Shown here in pieces: positions 15,283-23,007 of a DNA stretch of 23,007 nucleotides. Origin of the DNA: UBA1149 sp963579235 (GTDB lineage Bacteria > Desulfobacterota > Binatia > UBA1149); the NCBI GenBank assembly GCA_963579235.1, contig CAUZFM010000042.1, positions 1-23,007 on the forward strand, given 5' to 3'. The notes beneath the pieces were generated by a model. The model saw nothing but the letters and a program-made list of their open reading frames with translations. It was not told the DNA's origin and made no database searches. A program made the translations under genes and the position numbers. Numbering within the stretch: the first letter of the stretch is position 1; every line of letters begins with the position of its first letter.

Positions 15283-15939
15283 CTACCACGCTTTCCCCCA
15301 ACTGTCGGAGAAGAACATCTTGTTCACCGGGCGCCGACTTATACTGCCGTGCCCACCCAGCAGCGGGTATCCAAGCGGCACGGCCGCGGCCACGCCCCAG
15401 GGCCCGGGAAAACCCAGCAACGCGCGCAGTTCTTCTTCGACCTCGCACAGCAGCGTCGTGAGCACGCAGCCCAGGCCCTCGGCGCGGCAGGCGAGCAACA
15501 GGTTTTCGACCGCCGGGTACACCGACGCGCCGCCGACCACCGACACGCGGTCGAGCGCCCGGTCAGTGATCGCCATGGCCTCGGGGTTAAAGCAGAACAC
15601 GACTATCGCCGGTGAGTCGGCCCAGTGTTCGGCCAGGTAATCTCCGGCAGCGAGCATGCGCTCCTGGCTGGCTTTTAACTCTGCGCCCAGCCCGTCGATG
15701 GCCGCGCGGTGCCCGCCCACGTAGCGCTGCCAGCAGTCGGCGTAGAGGCGGCCAGTGGCCGCCTTGAGCTCGGGGTCGCGCAGCACTATCGCACGCCAGG
15801 GTTGCAGGTTGCCGCCGGTCGGCGCCCAGGTGGCGGCCTCCAGCACGCGCTCGAGCACCTCGTCGGGCAAGGGGTCGCTGCGCAGTCGCCTTACGGCCCG
15901 CAGCGTGCTCATCGCTTCGTAAACGCCGGTCTCTTCCAT
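15283..15939 (-). CDS. Nitroreductase family flavoprotein
   Basis: 218 residues from the ATG at 15939, which has GGGGGA about seven bases upstream; an ATG at 15966 would add nine residues. The N-terminal STLRAVRRLRSDPLPDEVLERVLEAATWAPTGGNLQPWRAIVL is the standard FMN-binding start of the family, with the basic cluster contacting the FMN phosphate and PTGGNLQPW in the active site. LLACRAEGLGCVLTTL and the GVAAAVPLGYPL strand complete it. Such enzymes are NAD(P)H-dependent reductases, dehydrogenases or flavin-destroying enzymes. As first gene of the six-gene run and neighbour of a flavin monooxygenase it could supply reduced flavin or reduce a ring double bond. Divergent from the luciferase-like gene. 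Confidence 0.9.
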   Translation of the reverse strand: MEETGVYEAMSTLRAVRRLRSDPLPDEVLERVLEAATWAPTGGNLQPWRAIVLRDPELKAATGRLYADCWQRYVGGHRAAIDGLGAELKASQERMLAAGDYLAEHWADSPAIVVFCFNPEAMAITDRALDRVSVVGGASVYPAVENLLLACRAEGLGCVLTTLLCEVEEELRALLGFPGPWGVAAAVPLGYPLLGGHGSISRRPVNKMFFSDSWGKAW

Positions 15940-16126
15940 CAATCGATCCCCCGGAGGCGAGCACATCTAGGCGACGCGCGGCAACCGACTCCGTTCATAC
16001 AACAGCACCGCGAAGCAGCAAAGCCTCGCCGCCGAGCCAGACCAGTGTGGCTTCAACAGCGACGCGAACATAACCTGCCGGGGGCCGGGGGCGCGATCAC
16101 GTCCGTCTGCAACCAGGACATAAAAC

Positions 16127-17338
16127 ATGAAATTTGGACTGTTCTACGAACTGCAACTGCCCAGGCCCTGGGACGAGGGCGACGAGCAACGGCTCTACCT
16201 CGAGGCGCTCGAGCAAATAGAGCTCGCCGATCGCGTGGGCATAGACCATGCCTGGGCCGTGGAGCATCACTTTCTCGAGGAGTACTCGCACTGCTCGGCA
16301 CCCGAGGTCTTCCTCGCCAACGCCGCCGCGCGCACCAGCCGCATAAGGCTCGGCCACGGCATCCGCCAGGTGATAGGCAACTACAATCACCCCGCGCGCA
16401 CGGCCGAGGTGATTTCCACTCTCGACCTCGTGTCGGGTGGCCGGGTGGACTTCGGCATAGGCGAAGGCGCCACGCGCATGGAGCTGGCCGGCTTCGGCGT
16501 GCCCGCCCGCACGAAGCGCGACATGTCGCTCGAAGCGGCCGAACAGATCGCCAACATGATGGCCATGACCCCCTACCCCGGTTACAGCAGCCCGTCGTTC
16601 GAACTGCCCTGCCGCAACGTCATCCCCAAGCCCGTGCAGAAACCGCACCCGCCCATGTGGATGGCCTGCACCAACCGCGACACCATACGCGTTGCCGCCT
16701 CACACGGACTCGGCGTACTGGCGTTTTCGTTCGTCGACCCGCGCGACGCGCGCTCCTGGTGCGACGCTTACTACGACACCATCGCCAGCGACCACTGCGT
16801 GCCGCTGGGCCACTCGGTCAACCCCAACCTCGCCATGGTCACCGGCTTCTCAGTGCACCCCGATCGTGCCACCGCCGTGGAACGCGGCAAAGAGCATTTC
16901 GAGTTCTTCGGCTTCGCGCTCAACTCGCTCGTGGCCAGCGACACGGTGCCCGGCCGCACCCGCTTGTGGGAGCGTTACCAGGAACACCGAGCCTCACAAC
17001 TAAAAACCGGCGTCGAGGCGGGCCCGGGTATCGGCACCCCGGACGACCTCAGGCAACAGCTCCGTGACTTCGAACAAGCAGGCGTAGACCAGGTCATTTT
17101 CATGCAGCAGTGCGGTCGCGCGCGCCACGAACATATCTGCGAGTCGATTGAGCGCTTCGCCACCGAGGTGTTACCCGAGTTTGCCGAACGCGAGGAGCAG
17201 GGCGCAGCCGCGCGGGCCGAGCGTCTCGCCCCCGCCGTGGAGGCAGCGCTGGCCCGCAAGCAGAAGATGCCCGAGCCCGCCGACGACGAAATCCCCGTGG
17301 TCCGAGCGTCGGTCAAGCGGGCCCAGGTAAACAACTAG
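16127..17338 (+). CDS. Luciferase-like (LLM class) flavin-dependent monooxygenase
   Basis: 403 residues forming a bacterial-luciferase-type TIM barrel. The start MKFGLFYELQLPRPW, then ADRVGIDHAWAVEHHF, APEVFLANAAARTSRIRLGHGI, NHPARTAEVISTLDLVSGGRVDFGIGEG and KPHPPMWMACT are all conserved family segments. These enzymes use reduced FMN or F420 with O2 or a carbonyl substrate. The GRVDFGIGEG segment and the EHHF site favour the FMN-dependent luciferase group, but F420 use cannot be excluded. The C-terminal 40 residues are charged and Ala-rich. AGGA lies nine bases before the ATG. It is divergent from the nitroreductase (187 bases apart) and probably belongs to the same pathway. It converges with the haem protein gene. 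Confidence 0.9.
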   Translation: MKFGLFYELQLPRPWDEGDEQRLYLEALEQIELADRVGIDHAWAVEHHFLEEYSHCSAPEVFLANAAARTSRIRLGHGIRQVIGNYNHPARTAEVISTLDLVSGGRVDFGIGEGATRMELAGFGVPARTKRDMSLEAAEQIANMMAMTPYPGYSSPSFELPCRNVIPKPVQKPHPPMWMACTNRDTIRVAASHGLGVLAFSFVDPRDARSWCDAYYDTIASDHCVPLGHSVNPNLAMVTGFSVHPDRATAVERGKEHFEFFGFALNSLVASDTVPGRTRLWERYQEHRASQLKTGVEAGPGIGTPDDLRQQLRDFEQAGVDQVIFMQQCGRARHEHICESIERFATEVLPEFAEREEQGAAARAERLAPAVEAALARKQKMPEPADDEIPVVRASVKRAQVNN

Positions 17339-17365
17339 GAGGCCTGGGCCCCATTTGGGAAAAAC

Positions 17366-17407
17366 GGCGGCCGCGCTCCCCAGGGAAAAGGGAGAACGGC
17401 CACCGCC
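17366..17407. terminator. Candidate bidirectional hairpin between convergent genes
   Basis: CTCCC (17376-17380) pairs with GGGAG (17390-17394), nested in an outer stem where GGCGG and CCG (17366-17373) pair with CGG and CCGCC (17397-17407) across a small bulge. It lies in the 150-base gap between two convergent genes, a normal site for a terminator. No T-run follows, so intrinsic termination is not certain. Confidence 0.4.
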
Positions 17408-17488
17408 TGGCCTAATCGCGCTCGGGGCACCCCCTCGCGATCAGTCCCACGCGCGACCAATGTCACGCGCTGCCGCACCGAACCGGGC

Positions 17489-19132
17489 TCAGTGCACCCT
17501 GCGAGGTCCACCTATAGTGAGTAGCGACCTGTCCTCATACAGCCTGGCGTCGAGTGCTCCCACGGCGGCGGGATCGACCCGCAGTCGGCCCCACGCATCG
17601 GGCTTGACCAGCATCGAGCCCTGTCCGCCACCCGGCGCCGCCATCCTCGCTCCGCCGCCAGGGCCGCTTCCAACCGCCAGCGTCGGGCAAGGCGAGCAGG
17701 GTGGGTTCGACAGAAAATCCTCGAGAAGACTTTCACGCGCCGGTATGAAGACATCGTCCAGGGCCAGCGATGTCTGCCAATGCTGAGTGCCATTGATGGT
17801 GACAGTGGTCCCCTCCGACACGTGCACGAAGCCCAGCGACGGTGGCCATGTCAGCCCGCCTCCAAGGTTGGCCGCCTGTCCGAAGTTGTTGAGCTGGTGA
17901 CAACCGGCGCAGGACTGGGTCTGCGCCCGCTTGACCACCTCGCCTGGTGTCAGGCTGCTTCCGAGCAGGTTAAGTTCCGTCTGCATGGCGTTGCCCAGCG
18001 CACCGCTGCCCTGGTTAAAGTGAAACTCGTAGTTGTTTTCCGAGCCCTGCGAGTTGCTCTGTCCCGCGTTGAACAGGTCAGGCACGTTGTAGGAAAATCC
18101 CAGCAGGTCGTTGACCACGAGGTCCGGCAACTGGGTGAGCAAATGCGATTGGAACGGGTTCGCCCGCGGCAACGTAGACGTGTCGTTGAACAACTCACCG
18201 AAGGGGTTGGTCTTGTCGGTGACGGGCACGAACTGCACCTCGCATGGGCCCGAAGGTGAAGCGCAAAGCTCCACCAGCTTGAACTCCCTCAGCTGCCACG
18301 GCACCGGGCCGGGGGTATTGAGAAACTGGTTGGTGCGCACCTGGCCGGCGCCGGGTCCGAAATTGGCTCGCTGTATCACCGGCTCTATCCCCAGGCTGGG
18401 TATTCCACTGAAGTAGAAACGCCTGAGCAGGCGGCCCCTGCGCTTGGCGCTGTTAACGTCGGTGAGCTTACCCCAGAACTTGGTCACGTTGCGACAACCC
18501 TCCAGCCCGCAACCCGGGTTCGGGTTGGGCAGTACGGCTTCGAAGATGACCAGGTTACGCTGGGTCAGGTTTGTCGCGCCCGAGTCGCGCGCAAAAATTA
18601 CGCGGTACTCGCCGCAGTTGGCACCGTCGGTCGGCGCGAGGTCAAAACGATTTACCAACGCGATGGGCTTGTAGTAAGACGCCAGCCCTGGATCGAAGGG
18701 GTTGTTGTTAACCTCGTCGCCTTCGGACCGTGGGCACTCGACCGGAAAACCGTTGAGGGCCGGGTTGCCCGACGCGTCGATTATGTCGTCGCAGTTCAAT
18801 CCCAACCCCAGTCCCGGGGATACGTTCTGCGTGTCCCACCACTGCTTCCACAGCGCCTTCGCTCCGAGCGCCGGCGTGATGCTGGGATACGCCAGGCGAC
18901 CGAGCACGTCTTCAAGCTCAAATTTTTTGAGCACCTTGAGCTCGGTTACGAACACCGAGCGCCTTGCATCCACGTCGATGAGCGGTAACGGGCACACAGC
19001 GTTGTTGGGCGGCATCGGCGCAGGCGTAACCCCTATCTGCGCGCTCGCACTACCCGCCAGCAGCACGATGGCGGCGGCGGCCAGCCAGGCCACCAGAACC
19101 GCTTTCTGCTCCATGGTTTTTACTGTTGTCAT
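17489..19132 (-). CDS. Secreted protein with a single c-type haem motif, function unknown
   Basis: 547 residues. The ATG at 19132 is preceded by AAAGGAGG at ten bases, a strong site. The N-terminus is a Sec signal peptide (MEQKAVLVAWLAAAAIVLLAG, cleavage probably after SASA31). Residues about 45-390 hold a large domain with many Asn, Pro and several Cys (LNCDD, PVECP, GANCGEYRVIF, NPGCGLEGCRN), containing FRLAP-like beta segments. SCAGCHQLNN at 407-416 is the only CxxCH haem-attachment motif; GGGLTWPPSLGFVHVSEG follows. A later CSPC has no histidine. The layout suggests a periplasmic or exported electron-transfer or oxidase-type protein. I do not recognise the large domain, though myxobacterial genomes, from memory, have similar CAGCHQ-containing secreted proteins. 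Confidence 0.75.
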   Translation of the reverse strand: MTTVKTMEQKAVLVAWLAAAAIVLLAGSASAQIGVTPAPMPPNNAVCPLPLIDVDARRSVFVTELKVLKKFELEDVLGRLAYPSITPALGAKALWKQWWDTQNVSPGLGLGLNCDDIIDASGNPALNGFPVECPRSEGDEVNNNPFDPGLASYYKPIALVNRFDLAPTDGANCGEYRVIFARDSGATNLTQRNLVIFEAVLPNPNPGCGLEGCRNVTKFWGKLTDVNSAKRRGRLLRRFYFSGIPSLGIEPVIQRANFGPGAGQVRTNQFLNTPGPVPWQLREFKLVELCASPSGPCEVQFVPVTDKTNPFGELFNDTSTLPRANPFQSHLLTQLPDLVVNDLLGFSYNVPDLFNAGQSNSQGSENNYEFHFNQGSGALGNAMQTELNLLGSSLTPGEVVKRAQTQSCAGCHQLNNFGQAANLGGGLTWPPSLGFVHVSEGTTVTINGTQHWQTSLALDDVFIPARESLLEDFLSNPPCSPCPTLAVGSGPGGGARMAAPGGGQGSMLVKPDAWGRLRVDPAAVGALDARLYEDRSLLTIGGPRRVH

Positions 19133-19219
19133 TTTCTTCTTGCCTCCTTTCTCGGTACCGGCCCGATTATTTTTGCCCTGCCAGCCTCGCGGCTTGCCTG
19201 GGCATCCCCGGCTCCTCTA

Positions 19220-19278
19220 TTTGGGATAATATTCCCAAAGTAAGGCTCGTGTCAAGAGCTACCCATCCCCCGATCGGG
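19220..19278 (-). promoter_or_regulatory. Sigma70-like promoter overlapped by a palindrome
   Basis: On the minus strand TTGACA (19255-19250) is a perfect -35 box and TATTAT (19231-19226) a five-of-six -10 box, 18 bases apart. This puts transcription start near 19219, about 87 bases before the haem-protein start. The -10 box sits inside a 20-bp near-palindrome (19220-19239) with arms TTTGGGA and TCCCAAA, an ideal place for a repressor. A second perfect palindrome, CCCGATCGGG, lies at 19269-19278, upstream of the -35 box. Confidence 0.7.
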
Positions 19279-19400
19279 TAAAAATCGAGGTCAGACTGGT
19301 TTTTATTCGGATCGGCGCGAAGTTTGGGGGCGGATATAGCGGTGTTGGGGAGCTTATGGCCTGGTTTGAGAATTTATTCCGACGACATGCCGGGATGAAC

Positions 19401-20258
19401 TCAGGCGGGGGCGATTACCCCGTAGACCCGGCGCATGAGCTGTTGGCAGCGCTCGGTACCGGGCAACTCGACGCCATTTTGCGTGGCGTATTCCAGGGTG
19501 AGGGCGAGATCTTTCTCGGCGAGCCCGGCAAAGCCCGCCAACATGGTCTGCAGGCCGGCGTCCTCGCGCGTGGCGGCGGGCAACTTGTGCAGGGCAAGAA
19601 AGGACTGCATCTGCTCGGTCAGGTTGCCGTTGCTTATGAGCACGCGCTCGAGCGTGTCAGGGTCGAGCCCGGAGCCCACTGCCAGCAACCGCGACTCGAA
19701 GGCCGCCAGGAATTCAAGATAGGTGACCAGGTTGTTGCACAACTTGGTCGCGGCGGCCGAGCCGACCGGGCCGGTGGCGAGAACACTGGCGCTGAACGCG
19801 TCGAGGTAGGGGCGCGCCCGATCGAGTGCTGCCTGGTCGCCCGCGACCATGCTGGTGAGCGTACCCTGCTCGGCACCCGATGCGCCGCCGGTTATACAGG
19901 CGTCTATGAGCAACACCCCCTGCTGCTCGGCCAGGACGGCAAGCTCGCGCACGGTGTCGGGTAGAACCGTGCTGTGCACGGCTATCATGTCGCCCTCCGA
20001 GGCGCCCGCCAGCAGGCCGTCGCCGCCGGTCACCACAGCGCGCAGCTGCTCGTCGTCGCGTACGCAGACGCCGGTAACATCGGCAGCAGCGGCCAACTCC
20101 TGCGCGGCAGTAGCAGCGTGGGCGCCCAGGTCGACGAGCGCCGCCACCGCCGCAGCGTCGACATCGTACACCGTCGTGTGCATGCCCTCAGCCACCAAGC
20201 GCGCCGCCATGGGCCGGCCTATATTACCCAGTCCAACGAAACCCACTCGCAACTTCAT
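19401..20258 (-). CDS. NAD(P)-dependent beta-hydroxyacid dehydrogenase (3-hydroxyisobutyrate dehydrogenase family)
   Basis: 285 residues, usual family length. GFVGLGNIGRPMA (6-18) is the N-terminal Rossmann motif; D32 after strand 2 suggests NAD preference. The substrate-binding motif DACITGGASGAEQGTL (119-133) corresponds to the family's DAPVSGG segment, with Ile-Thr in place of Val-Ser. The catalytic lysine is K172 in GSAAATKLCNN. The helical C-terminal domain (about 180-285) mediates dimerisation. Family members oxidise 3-hydroxyisobutyrate, tartronate semialdehyde, or reduce imines. Adjacent divergent P450s make a role in processing an acid from lipid or branched-chain breakdown reasonable, but this is inference. 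AAGGTGGGG precedes the ATG. Confidence 0.9.
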   Translation of the reverse strand: MKLRVGFVGLGNIGRPMAARLVAEGMHTTVYDVDAAAVAALVDLGAHAATAAQELAAAADVTGVCVRDDEQLRAVVTGGDGLLAGASEGDMIAVHSTVLPDTVRELAVLAEQQGVLLIDACITGGASGAEQGTLTSMVAGDQAALDRARPYLDAFSASVLATGPVGSAAATKLCNNLVTYLEFLAAFESRLLAVGSGLDPDTLERVLISNGNLTEQMQSFLALHKLPAATREDAGLQTMLAGFAGLAEKDLALTLEYATQNGVELPGTERCQQLMRRVYGVIAPA

Positions 20259-20378
20259 GACCCCACCTTAGCCCAAAGGAGAACTCGTACCTATTGGCAT
20301 AAAAGTCCCGGCATTTTTGCCCCCAAAGGCTCCTGCCCCCTTCTGTTATCGGTGCAAGGAGCGTAGTCTTCGCTGGTC

Positions 20379-21605
20379 ATGGGTAGCGCGTCTACAAAAG
20401 GGCCACCTCGGCTGCCGACGCAGGCAGAAGGGGCGGTGGTGTATAACCCCTACGCCTACCAGGTGCACGAGGATCCCTACCCTGTGTACGAACGCCTGCG
20501 CGAAGAGGCCCCCCTGTACCACAACGAGGAGCTGGGATTCTGGGCCCTGTCGCGGCACGCCGACGTGTTCGCGGGTTTTCGCAACACCGAAGACCTGTCC
20601 AATCGCCGCGGCGTTTCGCTGGACGCGACCATGACCGAGAACGCCGAGAACACCATGTCGTTCCTGGCCATGGATCCACCACGCCACACGCGCATGCGCG
20701 CGCTGGTGTCGCGCGTGTTTACGCCCCGGCGCGTGGCAGCGCTCGAGCCCGGCATACGCGCGCTCGCGCGCCACTACATCGAGCGCTTTGACGGCCCTCG
20801 CTGTGAGTTCATTTCCGACTTTGCGGGCCGCCTGCCCATGGACGTCGTCAGCCAGATGCTGGGGGTCCCCGAGGCCGACCGCGAAACACTACGCAAGTGG
20901 GCCGACCTCGTCGTGCACCGCGAAGAAGGCTCTCGCGACATACCGGCGGCAGGGCTGGAAGCCGCGTTAGAAATCGTAGGCTACTTTGAGCAGTCGCTCG
21001 CCGACCGCCACGACAAGCCCGGCGACGACCTCACCGGCGCGCTCTTGACCGCCGAGATCGACGGCGACAGCCTGAGCGAACGCGAGATCATCGGCTTCCT
21101 CTTCCTGATGATAATCGCCGGCAACGAGACCACCACCAAGCTGCTGGCCAACGCGTTGTACTGGGCCTGGCGCAACCCCGACCAGTTTAAACTGGTTCGC
21201 GCCGACCCGTCGCTGGTGCCCGCGTGGGTGGAAGAAACTCTACGCTACGATCCCTCGTCGCAGGCACTCGCACGCACCAGCTCACGCGAGCTCGAGTGGT
21301 ACGGGCAAACCGTGCCCGCCGACTCGATGGTGGTGCTGCTCGTCGGCGCTGCCAACCGCGACCCGCGGGTGTTTGACCACGCCGACGTCTACGACATACG
21401 CCGCGACACTACCGACACCATGGCCTTCGGTCACGGAACGCACTTCTGCCTGGGCGCATCGCTGGCCCGGCTCGAGGCCCGCGTGGCGCTCGAAGAACTG
21501 CTGGGCAGCTTTGCAGGCTACGAGCTCGACCCGGACGGACTCGAACGCGTACACTCGGTCAACGTGCGGGGCTTTTCGGCCATGCCGGTGGAATTCAAGA
21601 AGTGA
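20379..21605 (+). CDS. Cytochrome P450, CYP123-like
   Basis: 408 residues with I-helix AGNETTT (247-253), K-helix E286-x2-R289 (ETLR) and haem loop FGHGTHFCLGA (C357). Stretches such as YHNEELGFWALSRHADVFAGFR, KLPMDV-like RLPMDVVSQMLGVPEADR, FLFLMIIAGNETTTKLLANALYWA and HSVNVRGFSAMP closely resemble mycobacterial CYP123 as I remember it. The ATG at 20379 is the only ATG after the in-frame TAG at 20364; its ribosome binding site is weak (AAGGAG lies too far upstream, at about 20357). The last codon overlaps the start of the CYP51-like gene (GTGA), implying coupled translation. Natural substrate of CYP123 is not established. Confidence 0.92.
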   Translation: MGSASTKGPPRLPTQAEGAVVYNPYAYQVHEDPYPVYERLREEAPLYHNEELGFWALSRHADVFAGFRNTEDLSNRRGVSLDATMTENAENTMSFLAMDPPRHTRMRALVSRVFTPRRVAALEPGIRALARHYIERFDGPRCEFISDFAGRLPMDVVSQMLGVPEADRETLRKWADLVVHREEGSRDIPAAGLEAALEIVGYFEQSLADRHDKPGDDLTGALLTAEIDGDSLSEREIIGFLFLMIIAGNETTTKLLANALYWAWRNPDQFKLVRADPSLVPAWVEETLRYDPSSQALARTSSRELEWYGQTVPADSMVVLLVGAANRDPRVFDHADVYDIRRDTTDTMAFGHGTHFCLGASLARLEARVALEELLGSFAGYELDPDGLERVHSVNVRGFSAMPVEFKK

Positions 21606-23007
21606 GCGACCGCTCCGCCGCCCGCCGGGCCCCGTCCAAGGTCAGCGGCGGGCTGCCACTGCTCGGCCACGCCGTTGAATTCGGCCGCAACTCGGTCGCG
21701 CTCATGCAGCGCGTGCACCGCGAGTGTGGCGAGCTGGGCGAGTTTCGCCTGCTCAACAAGAAGATCGTGCTCATGACCGGGCCCGCCGCCCACGAGGCCT
21801 TCTGCCGCGCGCCCGACGAACAGCTCAGCCAGAAAGAAGCCTACGAAATTATGACGCCGGTGTTCGGGCCGGGCGTGGTCTTTGACGCCCCGCTCGATCG
21901 CCTGCGCGAGCAACTCGGCTTTCTCATGCCCGCCCTTCGCGACCGCAACATGCGCAGCTACACCTCGGTGTTTGTCGAGGAAGTGAACGGCATGATGTAC
22001 GGCGGTAATAACGGCGACGGCCACGGCAAGCCGGGGCTCGACGCCGAGGGCGAGCTCGACCTGCTCGCGTTCTTCGCCGAGCTCACCACCTACACATCGA
22101 GCCACTGCCTGCTCGGCCGCAAGTTTCGCCACGAGATGAACGAGGAGTTCGCGCGCGTGTACGCCGACCTCGAAGGCGGCGTCACGCCCATCGGTTACAT
22201 CAACCCCTCGATCCCCATCCCCGCGCACCGCCGTCGTGACCGCGCCCGCGTGCGCCTGGTCGAAATGATCACCGACATCATCGACGACCGCTCGGTCACC
22301 GGCGACAGCGCCGACGACGCGCTGCAGGTGCTCATCGAGGCGCGCTACAGCGACGGCTCGTCGCTTACCGCCGACGAGATCACCGGCATACTCACTTCGG
22401 CCATGTTTGCCGGCCACCACACGAGCTCGGGTACACTCACCTGGCTGGTGGTCGAGCTGCTGCGCAACCCCTCGGTACTGGCCCGCGTGATGGCCGAAAA
22501 CGACGAGATCATGGCCGCGTCGGATGACCTGGGCTACCAGTCCCTGCGCGAGATGCCCGAGCTGGAGAACGCGCTGCGCGAGGTTCTCAGGCTGCACCCG
22601 CCGCTGGTGATATTGTTGCGCGGCGTGATTCACGACTTCGACTACGGCGGTTACACTGTGCCGGCCGGCAGCCAGGTGGCCATCTCGCCGGTGGTAGCCG
22701 GCCTGCTCGAAGAGTCGTTTCCCGACCCGCTGAGCTTTGACCCCTCGCGATACCTGCCCGGCCGCGAGGAACACGAAAAACCTTACGCGTGGATACCGTT
22801 TGGCGGTGGCCGCCATCGCTGCGCGGGCTCAGCCTTCGCGTTCATGCAGATCAAGGCCATCATGACCTCGCTACTGGCCAACTTCGAGTTTCGACTGGTC
22901 GATGCTCCCGACAGCTACAAGGCCGACTACACGAAGATGGTCGTGCAACCGGCCGGCCCCGTTCGCGTGCGCTACCGCCGACGTGTCGAGCGCATTCGAC
23001 CGACCCG
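21602..23007 (+). CDS. cyp51: CYP51-like cytochrome P450 (sterol 14-alpha-demethylase type), open at right edge
   Basis: 468 codons are visible without a stop, so the gene is partial at its 3' end, though only a few residues should be missing. The GTG start overlaps the preceding stop. Residues 270-278 are AGHHTSSGT, the I-helix hallmark of CYP51. EAYEIMTPVFG (79-89) is the B' helix/substrate-access segment, LREVLRLHPPL gives E327 and R330, and PFGGGRHRCAG gives haem ligand C407. Other shared stretches with M. tuberculosis CYP51 are FFAELTTYTSS, SYKADYTKMVVQ and VRYRRR. CYP51 removes the 14-alpha methyl of sterols in three O2-dependent steps. At position 83, aligned with M. tuberculosis F78, it has Ile. 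An insertion of about ten Gly/Asn-rich residues (134-146) is not in the mycobacterial protein. A CYP51-related enzyme with another substrate is possible. Confidence 0.9.
   Translation, partial: MSDRSAARRAPSKVSGGLPLLGHAVEFGRNSVALMQRVHRECGELGEFRLLNKKIVLMTGPAAHEAFCRAPDEQLSQKEAYEIMTPVFGPGVVFDAPLDRLREQLGFLMPALRDRNMRSYTSVFVEEVNGMMYGGNNGDGHGKPGLDAEGELDLLAFFAELTTYTSSHCLLGRKFRHEMNEEFARVYADLEGGVTPIGYINPSIPIPAHRRRDRARVRLVEMITDIIDDRSVTGDSADDALQVLIEARYSDGSSLTADEITGILTSAMFAGHHTSSGTLTWLVVELLRNPSVLARVMAENDEIMAASDDLGYQSLREMPELENALREVLRLHPPLVILLRGVIHDFDYGGYTVPAGSQVAISPVVAGLLEESFPDPLSFDPSRYLPGREEHEKPYAWIPFGGGRHRCAGSAFAFMQIKAIMTSLLANFEFRLVDAPDSYKADYTKMVVQPAGPVRVRYRRRVERIRPT

Noticed and set aside
15709..17067. 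452-codon plus-strand frame
   Set aside because: Overlaps the nitroreductase antisense and the luciferase-like gene in another frame; the product is Arg/His/Pro-rich and non-protein-like.
21518..22816. 432-codon open frame on the minus strand opposite the CYP51-like gene
   Set aside because: The plus strand carries unmistakable P450 motifs throughout; the antisense product is His/Val/Ala-rich with no domain, a usual artefact of GC-rich codon bias.

Overview
This is a high-GC bacterial segment (about 60-65% GC by eye) of chromosomal character. It has one tRNA gene, two TetR-type regulators and an unusually dense set of redox and lipid- or xenobiotic-type catabolic genes. The mix of three cytochromes P450, a Rieske oxygenase, a luciferase-like monooxygenase, an acyl-CoA-dehydrogenase-like flavoprotein, SnoaL-like and AttH-like proteins suggests an environmental Binatota, Myxococcota or other 'deltaproteobacterial' lineage. 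That placement is inference; no marker gene is present. Isoleucine is often coded by AUA, which is odd for this GC content. I see no transposase, integrase, phage gene or CRISPR array.

Layout. 1-1627 (+): the end of a fatty-acid desaturase or carotenoid hydroxylase, an SDR and a SnoaL-like protein. 1670-2332 (-): a lipoprotein. 2508-2599 (-): tRNA-Ser(GCU), with a degenerate tandem repeat just past its 3' end. 2841-3383 (+): a small protein with a histone-fold-like segment followed by two membrane helices. 3398-4090 (-): an unrecognised protein with a possible degenerate nuclease fold. 4316-4948 (-): a TetR regulator. An almost identical 20-bp element lies upstream of both of these last two genes. 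4949-5382: a gene-free stretch with a potentially structured RNA. 5383-7170 (+): an acidic/Ser-rich hypothetical protein and an AttH/CrtC-like protein.

7204-10179: a P450 of the CYP124/125/142 type (-), divergent from a membrane-anchored alkylsulfatase-type metallo-beta-lactamase protein (+). 10196-15939 (-): six genes in one direction with short gaps, in transcription order nitroreductase, flavin monooxygenase/acyl-CoA-dehydrogenase-like, TetR, Rieske oxygenase, amidohydrolase, SDR. Divergent from this is a luciferase-like monooxygenase (16127-17338, +). 17489-19132 (-): a secreted single-haem protein with a clear promoter and operator-like palindrome. 19401-20258 (-): a beta-hydroxyacid dehydrogenase. 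20379-23007 (+): a CYP123-like P450 overlapping by 4 bases a CYP51-like (sterol 14-alpha-demethylase type) P450 that runs off the window.

Reading the parts together, the right two thirds look like a catabolic or tailoring region for a hydrophobic ring or branched substrate (sterol, terpenoid or similar). The P450s, Rieske and flavin oxygenases would oxidise it, the SDR and hydroxyacid dehydrogenase would oxidise alcohols, the amidohydrolase would process a ring-cleavage or acid product, and TetR proteins would control expression. The substrate is not determined by the sequence. No ferredoxin or reductase partner for the P450s or the Rieske protein lies inside the window.
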